Positions 24,000 through 35,299 of a DNA stretch of 64,000 nt are shown here, one piece after another. Each line of letters begins with the position of its first letter. The first letter of the stretch is position 1. The notes below the pieces were generated by a model. That model was given only the letters and a program-made list of their open reading frames with translations, was not told the DNA's origin and made no database searches. Source of the stretch: Effrenium voratum (Eukaryota; Sar; Dinophyceae; Suessiales; Symbiodiniaceae); assembly GCA_963377175.1 (NCBI GenBank), contig CAUJNA010002913.1, forward strand, positions 457,095 to 521,094. The letters run 5' to 3'. Made by a program: the position numbers and the translations under genes.

Positions 24000-26900
24000 C
24001 CAAACGGCAATGTGGTGGATATTCCTTTCCCGTCCCATCCGATCCTCCAAATGATCCACTATGACATTTAACAAGCTGTCATCTAACGAGCTGACATCCA
24101 ACGAACCCGCCTCCCCCCACCCCCAAGTAAAAAACGCACAATGACACGCCCCCCACTGACCCTTCATACCGGCCAGCTCTCCATTCGGCTGAAGCGCCAC
24201 CGAGAGTAGCAGCATCACATCGCAGAGCGGGCGCTTCTCAGCGGCCAAGGCGCACACCTCTCCAGTGACTCGAGAAACTCGCCATCGGCATCTGACGCCA
24301 AGGGGTTCTGAGCATCTCGCTTTTCCTCAATCAGCTAACCCCCCCAACAGCCCATTACCGCCCCGGAACGGCACACCCAACATTGGTTCTCGCGTTGCTA
24401 TGAGCATTCAATTAACTCTCAATTGGGTGGTACGGTTCCAGCAAGTCATCGACGATGAAAATGGTACTTACAGACAGTTAACTCAAGGAGCAATCGGAGG
24501 AAGGTGAGGTTGCGAAGGAGAAAACTCCACTCGAAGCACTCAAGACGTTTAAGACATTGGACCACCGAGAGTTGTGTTTTCCACAATGCCACCTTCAGGA
24601 CTACCGCGTTAGACCCGACCTTGTGTCATCAGTCAAGGAGCGGGAACATAAAGCCAACCCCGGGCAACAATTAGCAAAAAACACCAAACAACCACCCCAA
24701 CTAAAACAAAAGAAGCCAACCACAGCCGTGTTGCCCCAGCACAACTCAGCGACCTATCATATCTATTTGCGGGAAAGCAAGTCCAACATCCATGCGGGAT
24801 CAGGGAGCAGCTGACAGTGCCGACAAATTCATATGATCGGTCCGAGCAGCAACGCATCATTGACGTCTGATCTCTTCACTCAGATTCTTGTTGCAATCGC
24901 CATACGAGATGCGCAAAGGGAGTCCCACCCAAAAACTAGAAAGTTGCCTCCTGGCATACAGTACATCATCAAGCGCCTTCCTATTAGTCTAGCATCACCT
25001 CTAGCTATTGCTTGCAGGGTTGGGTGAATCAACACCATGTTTCCACCAGACCGCAACCAGTAAAGCCTCTTTTGGGGACGGATTCCACGCCAAGCCTTCT
25101 TGTAGTCCCACACATCCGGCGCCACCATGCAGTTCGAGAGGCTCCTGGATGCTTATCAACTCCCCAATTCTGCGAGGCGGCGGTGAGGGGAGAAAGGAGA
25201 GCGGGAGGCGAGAGGGCGAGAGGGAGAGAGGGAGAGAGGGAGAGAGGGAAGAGGGGAGAGGGGAGGGCCCCCTTCTTTGATGAGTTATGTCCAACAGCCA
25301 TGTGTGACAATCGCAGCCTTCAAAAAGACATAGTCACTGTGTGAGGTTTCAGGAATGAGGTCGGCTTACCTCAATGCAAGGTCGCTACGACTCACGCAAG
25401 AACTCGGGAACGGCCTCCGTACTGACCCCAAATAAGGGAACCAACATTTAAGAAGGAAGCCGACCAGTGTTGCGAGGTCCATTCCCTGGTCGAGTGTTTC
25501 TCAAAATAGGGTCCCCCTACAGCGCAGCGCGTTCGGCCGGGGTCCCCACAGCTGCCGAATCCACTTGAGGTGCGTCTGAATCGCCTTGGTCTCAATGATC
25601 TGCGCCTAGCGATGCAAATTGACGCAACACTTGAGTGCGCATTTCGAGGGTACCCTTCATGGGCTGGTCTTGAAGGGACACCAAAGAGAAATGATCCCCT
25701 TTACGGTTCACCCATTTGCGAACCGGGCCCCACGCCAAAAGAGCCGGTCTCTTCAGGAGCAGAAGAGCGAAGGGCTTCTGAAAGGGAAACACCTGCCTCT
25801 GCCAGGCACAAAAACATATGCCCGTTTGGGACTCTTTTGCATCGTTGAGTAGCACACTGCAAAAGAGTGCGTCAGTTCGCGACTCTGAACGCCTTCCCCA
25901 TGGGAAGGTCATGTTGGCCCACCGTGTGCTTCACATGGATTGTAGTCTCAGAAGGGCCATCCCACGAAAGCACGCACAAGAACTCAAAATCGTCCGTCGC
26001 TATAAATCCGTCCATCGCTGCCAAATTTTAGAGTAAGAACAAGGTTTCCAACAAAAACACAAGCACCGATGTCAAAAAGGGCGTGGTGTTGAACGTACAG
26101 CACAAGCATGCCACAGAAAGGGAACATGTGGCAGGGACCACCGATGAAACTCAGCTTTTGCTCGGGCAGTTTCATTGCCAACATGCCATCATGCGACCAA
26201 ATACTCCCCCAACAAGTCTGAGCAACGTACGGCCACATCCGATGTCTTTCTGAAGAGTTGGAACGCACTCCATTCATCTCAGGAAAAAGCTGAACAGAGT
26301 ACCACATGATCCTTCTCCCCACCGTCCCAACACAAAGTCGCGTGCCGCGTCCTGCGTCCCAGCAATTCCCGTGGTGCCATTCCCGATGCCCACCTGAAAG
26401 CTAGCGGCTACTGAGCCAACTGACAAAACTGACACCTCTCAGTCCAACAATCATTTCTCCAAAATGTCGAAATCGGGCTGGACTTCGCCAAACGGCGTAA
26501 GAAGTACCGGCCCGGTCAAAATCAGAAATAGCTAGGAGTTCATATCTGCCAAATGCTGCATCGCCTCGGATCTTTGTGCATCAAACCAGGCTGCTCGAGT
26601 TCACCTAACCTGCTTTGGTAGTCAACAAAGCGCCCAAGCTGTCAATTGCAAATCCCTTGGGCAGCAACTCTTATAGCAGGTTGAGTAGCCCTTCATGATA
26701 CTGAGTATGCCCTAAATATTGCAAGTGGGGAACAAGGGACACCCTCTAAACTCCCATAGTTGTGGTTGGTTTACTTGCACCGTACCGGGTGCACATTAAT
26801 CCCCAATGTAGGGGATATCCACCTAAGGGATCCCTAGAACGATGTATGCCCTTGTCATGTTTTTTTGGGCGTCTGGAACGTACCATGATTTGCATGTTGA

Positions 26901-27830
26901 GACCATCAAGAGTATGCATGCATCCTTTGTCAACGATCGCATTGTTCACAAGGAAGCAGGGGTATCGGTCAGTCCCTCCAAAGGCAATGGAACAATCCCG
27001 CCATTTGTGCTCAACGGGTCTTCGTTGACCACAAAAGGAGTGAAGCAAAAACACTGTGTGCCAGAGGGACAACCACATGATTGCAAAGTGCTCTGCACCT
27101 GAAAGACAAAGTCCTATCGCGGCAACCACTGGATTGAAAATGGCCACTCCATTGCCAAGAGCCCCCGTCAAAGCTAAACAAATCCTGCTGTTTGGTTTAC
27201 CACAGACGGCATTTATGCTGTCTCATATTGACATCCTCGGCTGCAAGTGTTCGCCAGATCTGTTGGTGTCGGTGTGTTCAAAAGCGTTCGCGAGTGGAAG
27301 ACACGTTCCTGCGCCGTTGGGGAACTCAATATGTGTTTATGGCTTTCAAGATGTGGTTTTATTGCGCTGGTGCGCAGATTGTAGCCTTCGAGACCTTGCC
27401 TGGTCGCAAGTTTGCGTCGCCGCGCCATTACGATTTGCATTTCAGAGGTGGCCGTTGTATGTATCACGCTTGGAACGCGCGTGCAAGCATTCGCTGTGTT
27501 GTTTTCCTTCGCCCCGTCGTGCAATCGTTGTTGTCTGGTGATCTTGAAAGCTCGTCAAAATCACGAGGAATCATTCTGGCGTCACAGGCCCGTGTACATT
27601 TCCCAGTCGCGTGATACATGTGGCGAAGTTTAACTTCATGGCAGGTGCAACTCTCTGGGTGCGTTTTGCTTCCTCGCGAGCTCACTTTCCGGGACAGGCG
27701 CAGCACTTTACTTTACTTTGGAGCATGCATACGGATTTCGTGACAGGCGCTGAATTTCGTGGCAGGCGCAGTGATTTAAAGCACGGCGTGCAGATTTTCG
27801 CGGGCACTGTCCTGTGCGCTTTCTCAGTCC
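24000..27830. other. No supportable gene
   Basis: Contains a purine-rich GAGAGGGA microsatellite at 25195-25265, a small tandem duplication of a CGAGCTGACATC-like unit near 24075-24105, and a patch of GACAGGCGC words at 27690-27775. Open frames are short and overlap. No exon with paired splice signals could be defended. Confidence 0.5.
25195..25265. repeat. (GAGAGGGA)n microsatellite
   Basis: About 70 bp of GAGAGGGA and GAGGGGAG units, all purine on the + strand. Confidence 0.9.
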
Positions 27831-27904
27831 CAGGGTGATAGATGGATAGATGGAGACACAATCGGATAAGCCGAAGCCCGAGAGGTTTCATTGGCATTGG
27901 CTGC

Positions 27905-28290
27905 TTGGCCGACTGACTCATTGCCTGACTGACTGACTGACTGACTGACCGACTGACTGACTGATTGACTGTTGAATTGAGCTGACTGGTTGGTCGTCTG
28001 ACTGGTTGCTTGGTTGATTAGTTGAGTTGCATTGATTGAGTGAGTGAATGAGTTGAAATGTTCTGAATTGAAATGGGTCGAGGTGAACTGACATGAGCTG
28101 AATTGAATTGAGCTGATGCGCATGAGCTCGATTGAGTTGATAGCTCGATTGATTCATTGACTGGTCGGTTGGTGGCTTGCTTGCGTGCTTGGTTGGTTAG
28201 TTAACTGATTTGAATTGACCTGGATTGAGTTGAACTGACTTGTTGAAGTGAACTGACTTGGATTGAACTGAGTTGCATGTAACTGATTGA
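27905..28290. repeat. CTGA and TTGA-type degenerate microsatellites
   Basis: (CTGA)n at about 27908-27968 passes into loosely repeated TTGAATTGA, TGAGTTGA and GAACTGA words up to 28290. The words are related by single changes, as expected for an ageing tetra- and pentanucleotide array. Confidence 0.85.
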
Positions 28291-28495
28291 TGGAAGAATT
28301 GAGTGAGTGAGTGAGTGAGTGAGTGAGTGAGTGAGTGAGTGAGTGAGTGAGTGAGTGAGTGAGTGAGTGAGTGAGTGAGTGAGTGAGTGAGTCAGTGAGT
28401 GAGTGAGTGAGTGAGTGAGTAAGTGAGTGAGTGAATGAGTAAGTGAGTGAGTGAGTGACTGAGTGAGTGAGTGAGGGAGTGAGGGAGTGAGCGAT
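28291..28495. repeat. (GAGT)n microsatellite
   Basis: About 50 GAGT units with a few GACT, AAGT and GGGA substitutions. Confidence 0.97.
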
Positions 28496-28785
28496 TGCTT
28501 GGTTGGTTGCTTGATTGATTGGTTTGTTGGTTGATTGGTTGGTTGGTTGCTTGATTGGTTGGTTGCTTGATTGGTTGGTTGCTTGGTTGCTTGGTTGCTT
28601 GATTGGTGAGTGAGCGAGCGAGCGAGCAAGTGATTGGTTGGTTGGTTGGTTGGTTGGTTGGTTGGTTGGTTGGTTGGTTGGTTGGTTGGTTGGTTGGTTG
28701 GTTGGTTGGTTGGTTGGTTGGTTGGTTGGTTGGTTGGTTGGTTGGTTGGTTGGTTGGTTGGTTGGTTGGTTGGTTGGTCGGTGCA
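28496..28785. repeat. (TTGG)n microsatellite with GCTT variants
   Basis: A 5' part of TTGGTTGCTTGATTGG units, then a pure TTGG run of about 38 units at 28634-28785. It is the reverse complement type of the CCAA array at 16769. Confidence 0.97.
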
Positions 28786-29180
28786 TTGGTTATTTGATTG
28801 AGGTGGTTGACTGACTAACTGATTGATGGATTGATTGACCGATTGATTGGTTGATTGATTGGTTGATTGGTTGATTGAGTGACTGACTGACTGACTGATC
28901 GATTGATTGGGCTGAATTGGTCGGGAGTTGAAGTCAAGTGAACTGAACTGATTGATCGATGAGGCGCGTGGATGGATAGATGCAGATTGGCTAGACGAGG
29001 ATGGATGGAAAACCGGACAGCTAGATGGATAAACAGACAATTGGATAGGTAAGTAGGTGGACAAGTTGAAAGAGAGACAAATAGAACGGTAGACAGATGG
29101 GTAGGCCGAAAGATGCATAGGTAGACAGAAAGTGGCAGAGGTAGATAGATATGCGGACATGTAGAAAGACAAAGGACAGG
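28786..29180. repeat. Degenerate GATTGATTGG, GACT and GATAGATG repeats
   Basis: TTGATTGG, then GACTGACT, then GATGGATAGATG and TAGACAGA words. The order decays from clear to barely recognisable over 400 bp. Confidence 0.8.
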
Positions 29181-29828
29181 TGAGGCTACATAGGAATCCT
29201 CTTCGAGCTCGAAGAGCGAGGGCAACCCTACCCGTAACGTATACCGCTGACGTGTTTTGTTGCACCCCAAGCTCCTCCTCAGCATTGCCTGCATCACCTG
29301 CACGCAGGCCGGCCCCAAACACTTGGGCCACAAAACATCTCCGGCCTCCTTGGCCTTGCGACGGGCTTCTGATGCCACGTTGCCCGACCTTCAAAAAACA
29401 CTGTAAATGCCGTGCAAATCCTCCCGGACAGTCCCTTACATCCCCTGCATTTCCTGCATCGCTCAAACCCTTCAAAACTGCCGCCCTGCGAGTAGGTTTT
29501 GGCAGTAGGCGGACATGTCTGCGATCCAGCGAGCGGCTTTTCTTGCGCAAGTGCGGCCGCCGCCGCTGTGCGGAAAACATCGCACATACCGTGTTTTTCT
29601 TCATTTTTCCACGGGTTTCTGTGAGGCTGGGACGGGCTGCCGGAAATACTTAAAAACACTGATTGGCTTTCGGGGTGAGACCCGTGTGGCGCGCGCGCGC
29701 GCCGGACCCAAGCGCCGGACACAAGCAGGCACACATGCACTCAAGCTAGGGTGGGTGAGTGCTCCAGCCTCTTGCGCGTGTGGGTTCGCCTAAACAGATG
29801 AAACAGGGTCCCGCCTAAACAGAGTTCT

Positions 29829-29970
29829 TCCTTAAATCCAAAACTCAGCTTTACCAAACCCATGTTTTCTTACATGTCTCTTGTTTAAAACCTGCCCACA
29901 ATCAAACCCACAAAGGGGGTAGTACTTCAGCCCCCAACTTGACATTATCTCAGGGGCCCCCGATTGTTGC
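29829..29970 (+). repeat. Direct repeat, copy 1
   Basis: About 130 bp nearly identical to 30088-30229, including the shared blocks CAGCTTTACCAAACCCATG and GGGGGTAGTACTTCAGCCCC. The copies start 259 bp apart. The second copy abuts the minisatellite at 30260. Confidence 0.9.
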
Positions 29971-30087
29971 CTGGCCCCTGAAAAATACAACCTGCCCAGT
30001 GCAATTGCCTCTTAGCTAGTCAAGTAGTTAGACAGCCTAGGTGAGGCTGGCAGTGCTTCATGCTGTGTTGTTAGATTTGGGCCTGCT

Positions 30088-30240
30088 CCTCAAATCCAAA
30101 ATTGTCAGCTTTACCAAACCCATGTTTTCTTACATGTCTCTTGTTTAAAACCTGCCCACAATCAAACCCACAAAGGGGGTAGTACTTCAGCCCCCAACTT
30201 GGCATTCTTTCAGGGGCCCCCGAAATAAAGTCTTGTTGCC
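30088..30240 (+). repeat. Direct repeat, copy 2
   Basis: Second copy of the 29829 repeat, with a few substitutions and a short insertion (AAATAAAGTC) before TTGTTGCCTGGCCCC. The high identity implies a recent duplication. Confidence 0.9.
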
Positions 30241-30259
30241 TGGCCCCCCCAAGAAAAAC

Positions 30260-30505
30260 AAAAGGAAGCTCCAGCAATACTAAATCAAATGGAAACTCAA
30301 GTCTGCCGATACTAAATCAAATGGAAACTCAGTTCCAAATCTCAAAAGGAAGCGCCAGCAATACTAAATCAAATGGAAACTCAAGTCCAGCAATACTAAA
30401 TCAAATTGAAACTCAGTTCCAAATCTCAAAAGGAAGCTCCAGCAATACTAAATCAAATGGAAACTCAAGTCTACCAATACTAAATCAAATGGAAACTCAC
30501 TTCAC
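30260..30505 (+). repeat. 84-bp (2 x 42) minisatellite, codes KGSASNTK-type peptide
   Basis: Units begin with AAAAGGAAGC at 30260, 30344 and 30428, a period of exactly 84 bp made of two related 42-bp halves sharing ATACTAAATCAAATGGAAAC. The + frame reads through as KGSASNTKSNGNSS-like repeats. The core AAAAGGAAG..GCAATACTAAA is shared with the minus strand of the array at 55414-55677, which has a 42-bp period. Whether it is translated is unknown. Confidence 0.85.
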
Positions 30506-30967
30506 CTGGATCTCAAGATACTATTCTGGGTACCCCCTTCGTTGGGGGGGGGGGGTCCCCCCTTTACTAATCCCATTTGGACATTAGATTCCAAAGATGG
30601 ATTGTATCGATAGCTGCAGAAACCGATTGATAGATGGATCGAGAGATTGGTGGATAGATAGGTGGATACACAGCTCAGATATGCAGGCAGAGAGATAGGT
30701 GGGCAGATAGGGAGGTTGCGACAAAGCAAGTCTTGCAAGGAAAAACAAAGATGCACTCAACCTTGCGGTTGCGATCTGAAGCGCCGAGTAATTGCTGACC
30801 TGGCGTGGTATTGCTTTGGGTTGTCGTCGCATAAGATATGTCTCGCACACGCGAGCAGAAGTGTTGTCCCTTGAATCGCGGTAGCTCTGCCGGTTCATCT
30901 GCAGTCAGGTCTGCGGCTTCTATCAGGTTCTTTTTTTCCTGGAGGGCCCCTGTCAGGTGTCATTTGA

Positions 30968-31354
30968 GTCACAATCAAAACCCGGTACAAAAATGGTCGA
31001 CCCAGAACCACGTAAAGAACCAAGAAGGCGGCCGCAGCTATTTCCGGCTGGGATCGTTCCTTACTAACCTTCATTTACCCGGGTTTTGGAGTGCGGCTCA
31101 TTTCCTCTGTGAGGGCCCGGTCCCAGTGCGTCATGTGGCAGTACGACTCACGGCCCGAGCCCGCCGACCGGCGGCCGGCCCCCCCAGATGCCAAGGCGCG
31201 GAGCCCTCCACGCCGAGCACCCAGGACTCCGGGTAGGCCACCGCCGCCTGGCGGAAAAAAGCGAAAAAGAGCCGAGGAAAGGAAGGGAAGGAAAGAGCAG
31301 ATCCAATGGAAGTCCATTTTGGCAGAGGGGTCAAAAGTCAGAGGAAGTCAATGA
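30968..31354 (+). CDS. Probable exon(s), diverged paralogue of 20006-20158
   Basis: The frame starting at 30968 aligns with 20006-20158, is broken by TAA at 31013, then stays open for 113 codons to TGA near 31352. It encodes TKKAAAAISGWDRSLLTFIYP, less the final residue at most, then a Cys/Arg segment, a Pro/Arg-rich stretch (RSPPRRAPRTPG) and a strongly basic tail (GKKRKRAEERKGRKE). A splice reading is also possible: acceptor GGTCCCAG at 31126 and donor CTCCGG/GTAGGC at 31233 would define an exon 31127-31232. The TAA lies where the paralogue has TAC, so either the 5' part is decayed or an acceptor (CACGTAAAG) removes it. No family recognised. Confidence 0.45.
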
Positions 31355-31978
31355 GCTATGAAATCAACCTGACTTTTGTTCATTGTGAATGTCTCCCATT
31401 GCATACAACCGCTCGACACGGTGGCTCACAAAATTGGATCTGGCAAATGGAAGCAAGACGTGAGCCTTGAAGAGCTAAGCATTTGTTTAGGGTGCCCTGT
31501 TGCCCCAGGCCTCGTGCTCGCTTTCGTTGGAAATAAGGAGTATTCAATTTGCAGCACCTCTCGTTGACATTCGACGTAGATACTGGGACCATGCTCGGCT
31601 TGTGAAGACCGCATGCTCTGACAACCATTGCAAATGCAGCCGATGTCGACCATGGAACAAATATGCCGATTTCATCTTGTCGAGTTCACTGTTGGCAGAA
31701 CGCGCTGGTCCGACCTGCGAACTTCACTTGACGTCCATGTTTCCAAGGAATCCAATGGTGTCTTGGAAAAAATTCGACCAACTCAAAGTGAAAAACCTCC
31801 GAAATCGTCCTGCAAGCTGAAGAAGCCGCAGCAGCTGCCCAAGTCCAGCAAGGTGAAGGCGCCCTACGAAACGTCCCCGAATCCCCATTGAGTGTCTTGG
31901 CCAAGTCTGTCTGTTCAATTGCCAAAAAGTCCGATCTACCACAACCAGCGAGCATCACAAAGGCCTGCCTTGAATGCT

Positions 31979-32002
31979 GGGTTAGGGTTTAGGGTTTAGG
32001 GT
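31979..32002 (+). repeat. Interstitial telomere-type repeat (TTTAGGG)3
   Basis: GGTTAGGGTTTAGGG continues with one more TTTAGGG. TTTAGGG is the telomere repeat of plants and has been reported for dinoflagellates. Three units inside unique sequence suggest an interstitial remnant, not a chromosome end. Confidence 0.75.
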
Positions 32003-32009
32003 GTCTCTT

Positions 32010-34195
32010 CGGTTTTCGGAAATTGCGCACCCAAACTATCGGGTGGGAAGAAAAACTCGGGGAAGCGACCCGAAAACCAGTCAACAATATAGCCACAGGA
32101 CCGCGTTTGGACAAAGTGACGTTTGGCATTGTTAATCAAGTCCCAAACTCACATGCAAACTGCATGAGGCAACGCACATGGCTGAATCAAGTGAGAAAAT
32201 GACATGAAGAAGAGGGACGGCCAAGAAGAAATAAATATGGCAACAAGTGTGTCGTCTTATGATCATGCCCGAGTTAGAGACCGAATGATTGACCCGAACT
32301 ATGTTATTACCTTTGTGCAAATAGTTTGTCGTGCCGATTTATCTATAAGTACGTCAATAGTTCTACGATATGTTCATGTTCCTACATGTGTATATATATA
32401 TATATAACTGTCTCGCTGTGTTGATTTGCTAACTTGCTGTTTGACAAACTATGTCTATAATGTAATGTTGCTCTCCGCATGCGGTGTGCATCCTCCTCCT
32501 AGCCACCCACAAGATTGATCGATGCGAAGGAAAGGGTCGTATGCCGGATTCCTGTCCCAACTCAGCTACTGGATTCTGATATTGGGTGTTTCCTTTACTT
32601 TACAGGGCACCCCTTTCTCAGGTAAAGGGGCAACTGACACTTTGATCCCCACTGAGCAAATGGAGCTTTATCGGGGGCCCCGCACCTCGCCGAAGGCTTT
32701 CTGCAGCTCCGCGTCAATGGCGGCCCAGCCTGGGGGGGGGGGGTTGGGGTGGGGCGGATGTGGAAAAATCTGCCCGCACCAAACAATGGCCCAACACGGC
32801 TAACTCGATTTCAACCGGCGCAGGCTTGATTAAGAGAGCGCCTCTTTCCTGAGCACGCCTCTTCTCACAAGACTGAATCGCTTCAATATAGCACTCAAGT
32901 AGACACTGACTGACTTGGGGCTAAAATCTGGCCAGCCCGCAACGCATGAAGATTCTCAGCCGCGGCAAGACAAAGAGGCCAAACGGCAGGTCCCTTCTGA
33001 CCCGCCTTCTGACCCGTCACTGGTCAAGCTCCAATGTCTGCTCTGCCAACATCAAATCTGGTGCCCGAATGCAACAGTAGCTGTAGTGGCTGACTTGATC
33101 CCAATACCTTAAGAGCGTTGCAAAGCCCTAGAACCGAGTAGTTTGTCTGGGACCCAGGATGACACCAACTGTTGTCTGCTGCCCCTGGTCAGTATGGGGA
33201 ACAATTTCTACAGTGCTTACTAGAATGCTACGAGACATGCGGGTCTCCATGGATCGGCTCAAGCCAGACTGTGTGACATGTATAGTTATCCTGCAAATAA
33301 TCTGAACTATTCTTACACAATCGCATATTGACTTACGATATACAGACAATACAAGATTGCTATCAAGGTTCATGAAAACCGGAATAGATTCACCAGTCTA
33401 GCACCAAGGCTCGCCTTACAACGCTTATCGGCCGGCAAATGTAGTCAAGCACTGGCCACGTGGCCAGTAAAGGATTTGCGTGGCCAGCAAAAGATTGCGC
33501 CTAAAAAGGTAACAGTTAACTTGGAAAGAGTTCTCTCTCAAAAGGACCCTATGACCCTCATGTCGTTCTGCTGATCCCTGCTAATCAGAGGGAGAAAATT
33601 AATCAGGGACCTTCTCCCGCAACTTTCGACACCTTCGAGTGGGTCCAAAGTGACATCCTCAAAATGGTCCCTCTCTCGGCGGTTTAAAGGGAAACCAGGA
33701 CCCGCAAGCAGTTTTGAGACACAGTTGGAAGCTGGGCTGAAAACCCAACGAGAACCCAGGATTTGACCGGGACCTTCAAATCCCAAGAAGGACGCACCCC
33801 GAGGGAAGGGCGGGTGACAAAGTGCCGCCAGGGTCGGTCGATGTACCTGGGCGTGGCCGAGCCTGGTGGTGGAGCAAGCAAAGGGCTCGATCCCACTTAC
33901 CCAAGGTCTGGCATTCCAAAACCAAGACGTCTCAAAGTTTGGAAGTATCCACAGCTTGAAGGTAAGTCATGCCTTTTGCTCAAACTCAACCCAGCCGCCA
34001 GCTGCAATACCAAAATGGTTAAACTCCCACTCCGCATGGTGGGGCCATTCAACGGGTGGCAGGCTCTTTGTGTATCGCGGGCGTGCGGTGCGGTTCCCTT
34101 TCTTGGGGTTGCAGCTCTGCTGTGTCCTTTGGAGTGCAAGCCATACAAATGCAGCCCTGTCTAATTGGATATGTGGCAAAGCTGATACATTTGTC
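32010..34195. other. No supportable gene
   Basis: Holds a (TA)n run at 32390-32407, a G run at 32731-32740 and the palindrome at 33451. Short open frames only. Confidence 0.5.
33451..33468. repeat. Perfect 18-bp palindrome
   Basis: ACTGGCCACGTGGCCAGT is its own reverse complement and contains CACGTG in the centre. CGTGGCCAGCAAAAG follows 11 bp later as a partial second copy of the right half. It could be a bHLH/bZIP-type site by sequence, but no gene start was found beside it. Confidence 0.7.
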
Positions 34196-34196
34196 T

Positions 34197-34252
34197 GATA
34201 TACATTTATACATATATAAATTTATACATATATACATATACATATATTTATT
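34197..34252. repeat. ATATAC-type AT-rich microsatellite
   Basis: Imperfect CATATA/TATACATT repeats of about 55 bp. Confidence 0.8.
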
Positions 34253-34444
34253 CTGTTCAAAACAAATGCAATCTTTTGGAACCGAGACCCAAACGTAAAA
34301 AGTGATGCCCGAGTGGCGTGAAGTCTGCCTGGGGCAGCCTCGCCGCTAGCCTCGCCTCGGCGGAGACCTGAGCCAACCGGACGGCAGGGCGGGACCCCGT
34401 TTTGGGATGGTTTTAAAGGGAAGCCGCCAGGAAGCAACCCATTC

Positions 34445-34508
34445 AGGTATGTATGCATGTGTATGCATGTGTATGCATGTCATACGTGTGCGTGTGTGTG
34501 TGTGTGTG
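34445..34508. repeat. (TGTATGCA)n and (TG)n microsatellite
   Basis: Four TGTATGCA units followed by a TG run. Confidence 0.9.
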
Positions 34509-34637
34509 GTTTGTTGAGGAGCTTTGAAGTTGGTTTTAAGGGACATCAAGGTGAACAACACCATTTTGGGGATTTCTCGATTTTGACACATGAGGCCGCG
34601 GCAAAACCTCAATTGAAATGGGCTGCACATGTGTTTT

Positions 34638-35292
34638 CTTATCGGTTTTGCGTCTAAGTTTATCGTTTTACACATTAGATGTATGTTCAACCTTCTCGTT
34701 TTTTTTTGCACCTTCTCGTTTTACCGGGGTTCGCGCATTTTTGGACAACTGCGCGCATCAGCTCTCATGGTGGCTTCAAAGGCTTTCATCGTCGGACTCA
34801 CGAGCAGCAAGCTCCTTCCATGCTTTTCGTTTGCGCTTGCTTGCTTCAATTTGTTTGGCTAGCCTGCGCTCATCAACTGCAATAATGTGTTCCAACGTAG
34901 AGTCCAAGACATGTTCCAACGTAAAAGACAATGACAAGTATGCTGTCCATGGCCGGGAGACATCAAAGGGAAAGCTAGGGTAGAGTGGCTAAGTTCCTCT
35001 CAATGGGCAACTCCTCACGGGCATGGGTTCTGTCAAAAAGCGTTATCGTTTTTGTTATCGTTTTCAGCGTCGTGACTCGGAAGCCTCTCCCGGGTCTCAA
35101 TGCTCCAAGCCATGGTTGTGAACAGGAAGGACGGAAAGGGAGCAAACAAGATTGAGCAAAATGCTAGCAATACGTGCATTCCATGCTCCAAACCTTATCG
35201 TTTTCCAGCACAAACAACACGGAAACACCCAAAAACCTTATCGTTGTTTTTTGCACCTTGTCGTTTTACCGGGCTTCGTGATTGTCCAACAC
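34638..35292. repeat. Cluster of the dispersed word TTATCGTTTT
   Basis: TTATCGTTTT or TTCTCGTTTT occurs about ten times in 650 bp (34638, 34659, 34692, 34714, 35041, 35055, 35192, 35238, 35262). A longer module, GCACCTT[CG]TCGTTTTACCGGG, is present twice at about 34708 and 35256. GTTCCAACGTA is also doubled near 34890-34920. Spacing is irregular and orientation constant. Confidence 0.75.
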
Positions 35293-35299
35293 AATGTGC

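Noticed and set aside
28154..29604. 467- and 210-codon minus-strand frames
   Set aside because: Mostly (GAGT)n, (TTGG)n and related repeats (Thr-His-Ser-Leu and Thr-Asn-Gln-Pro). The unique 5' end has no domain.
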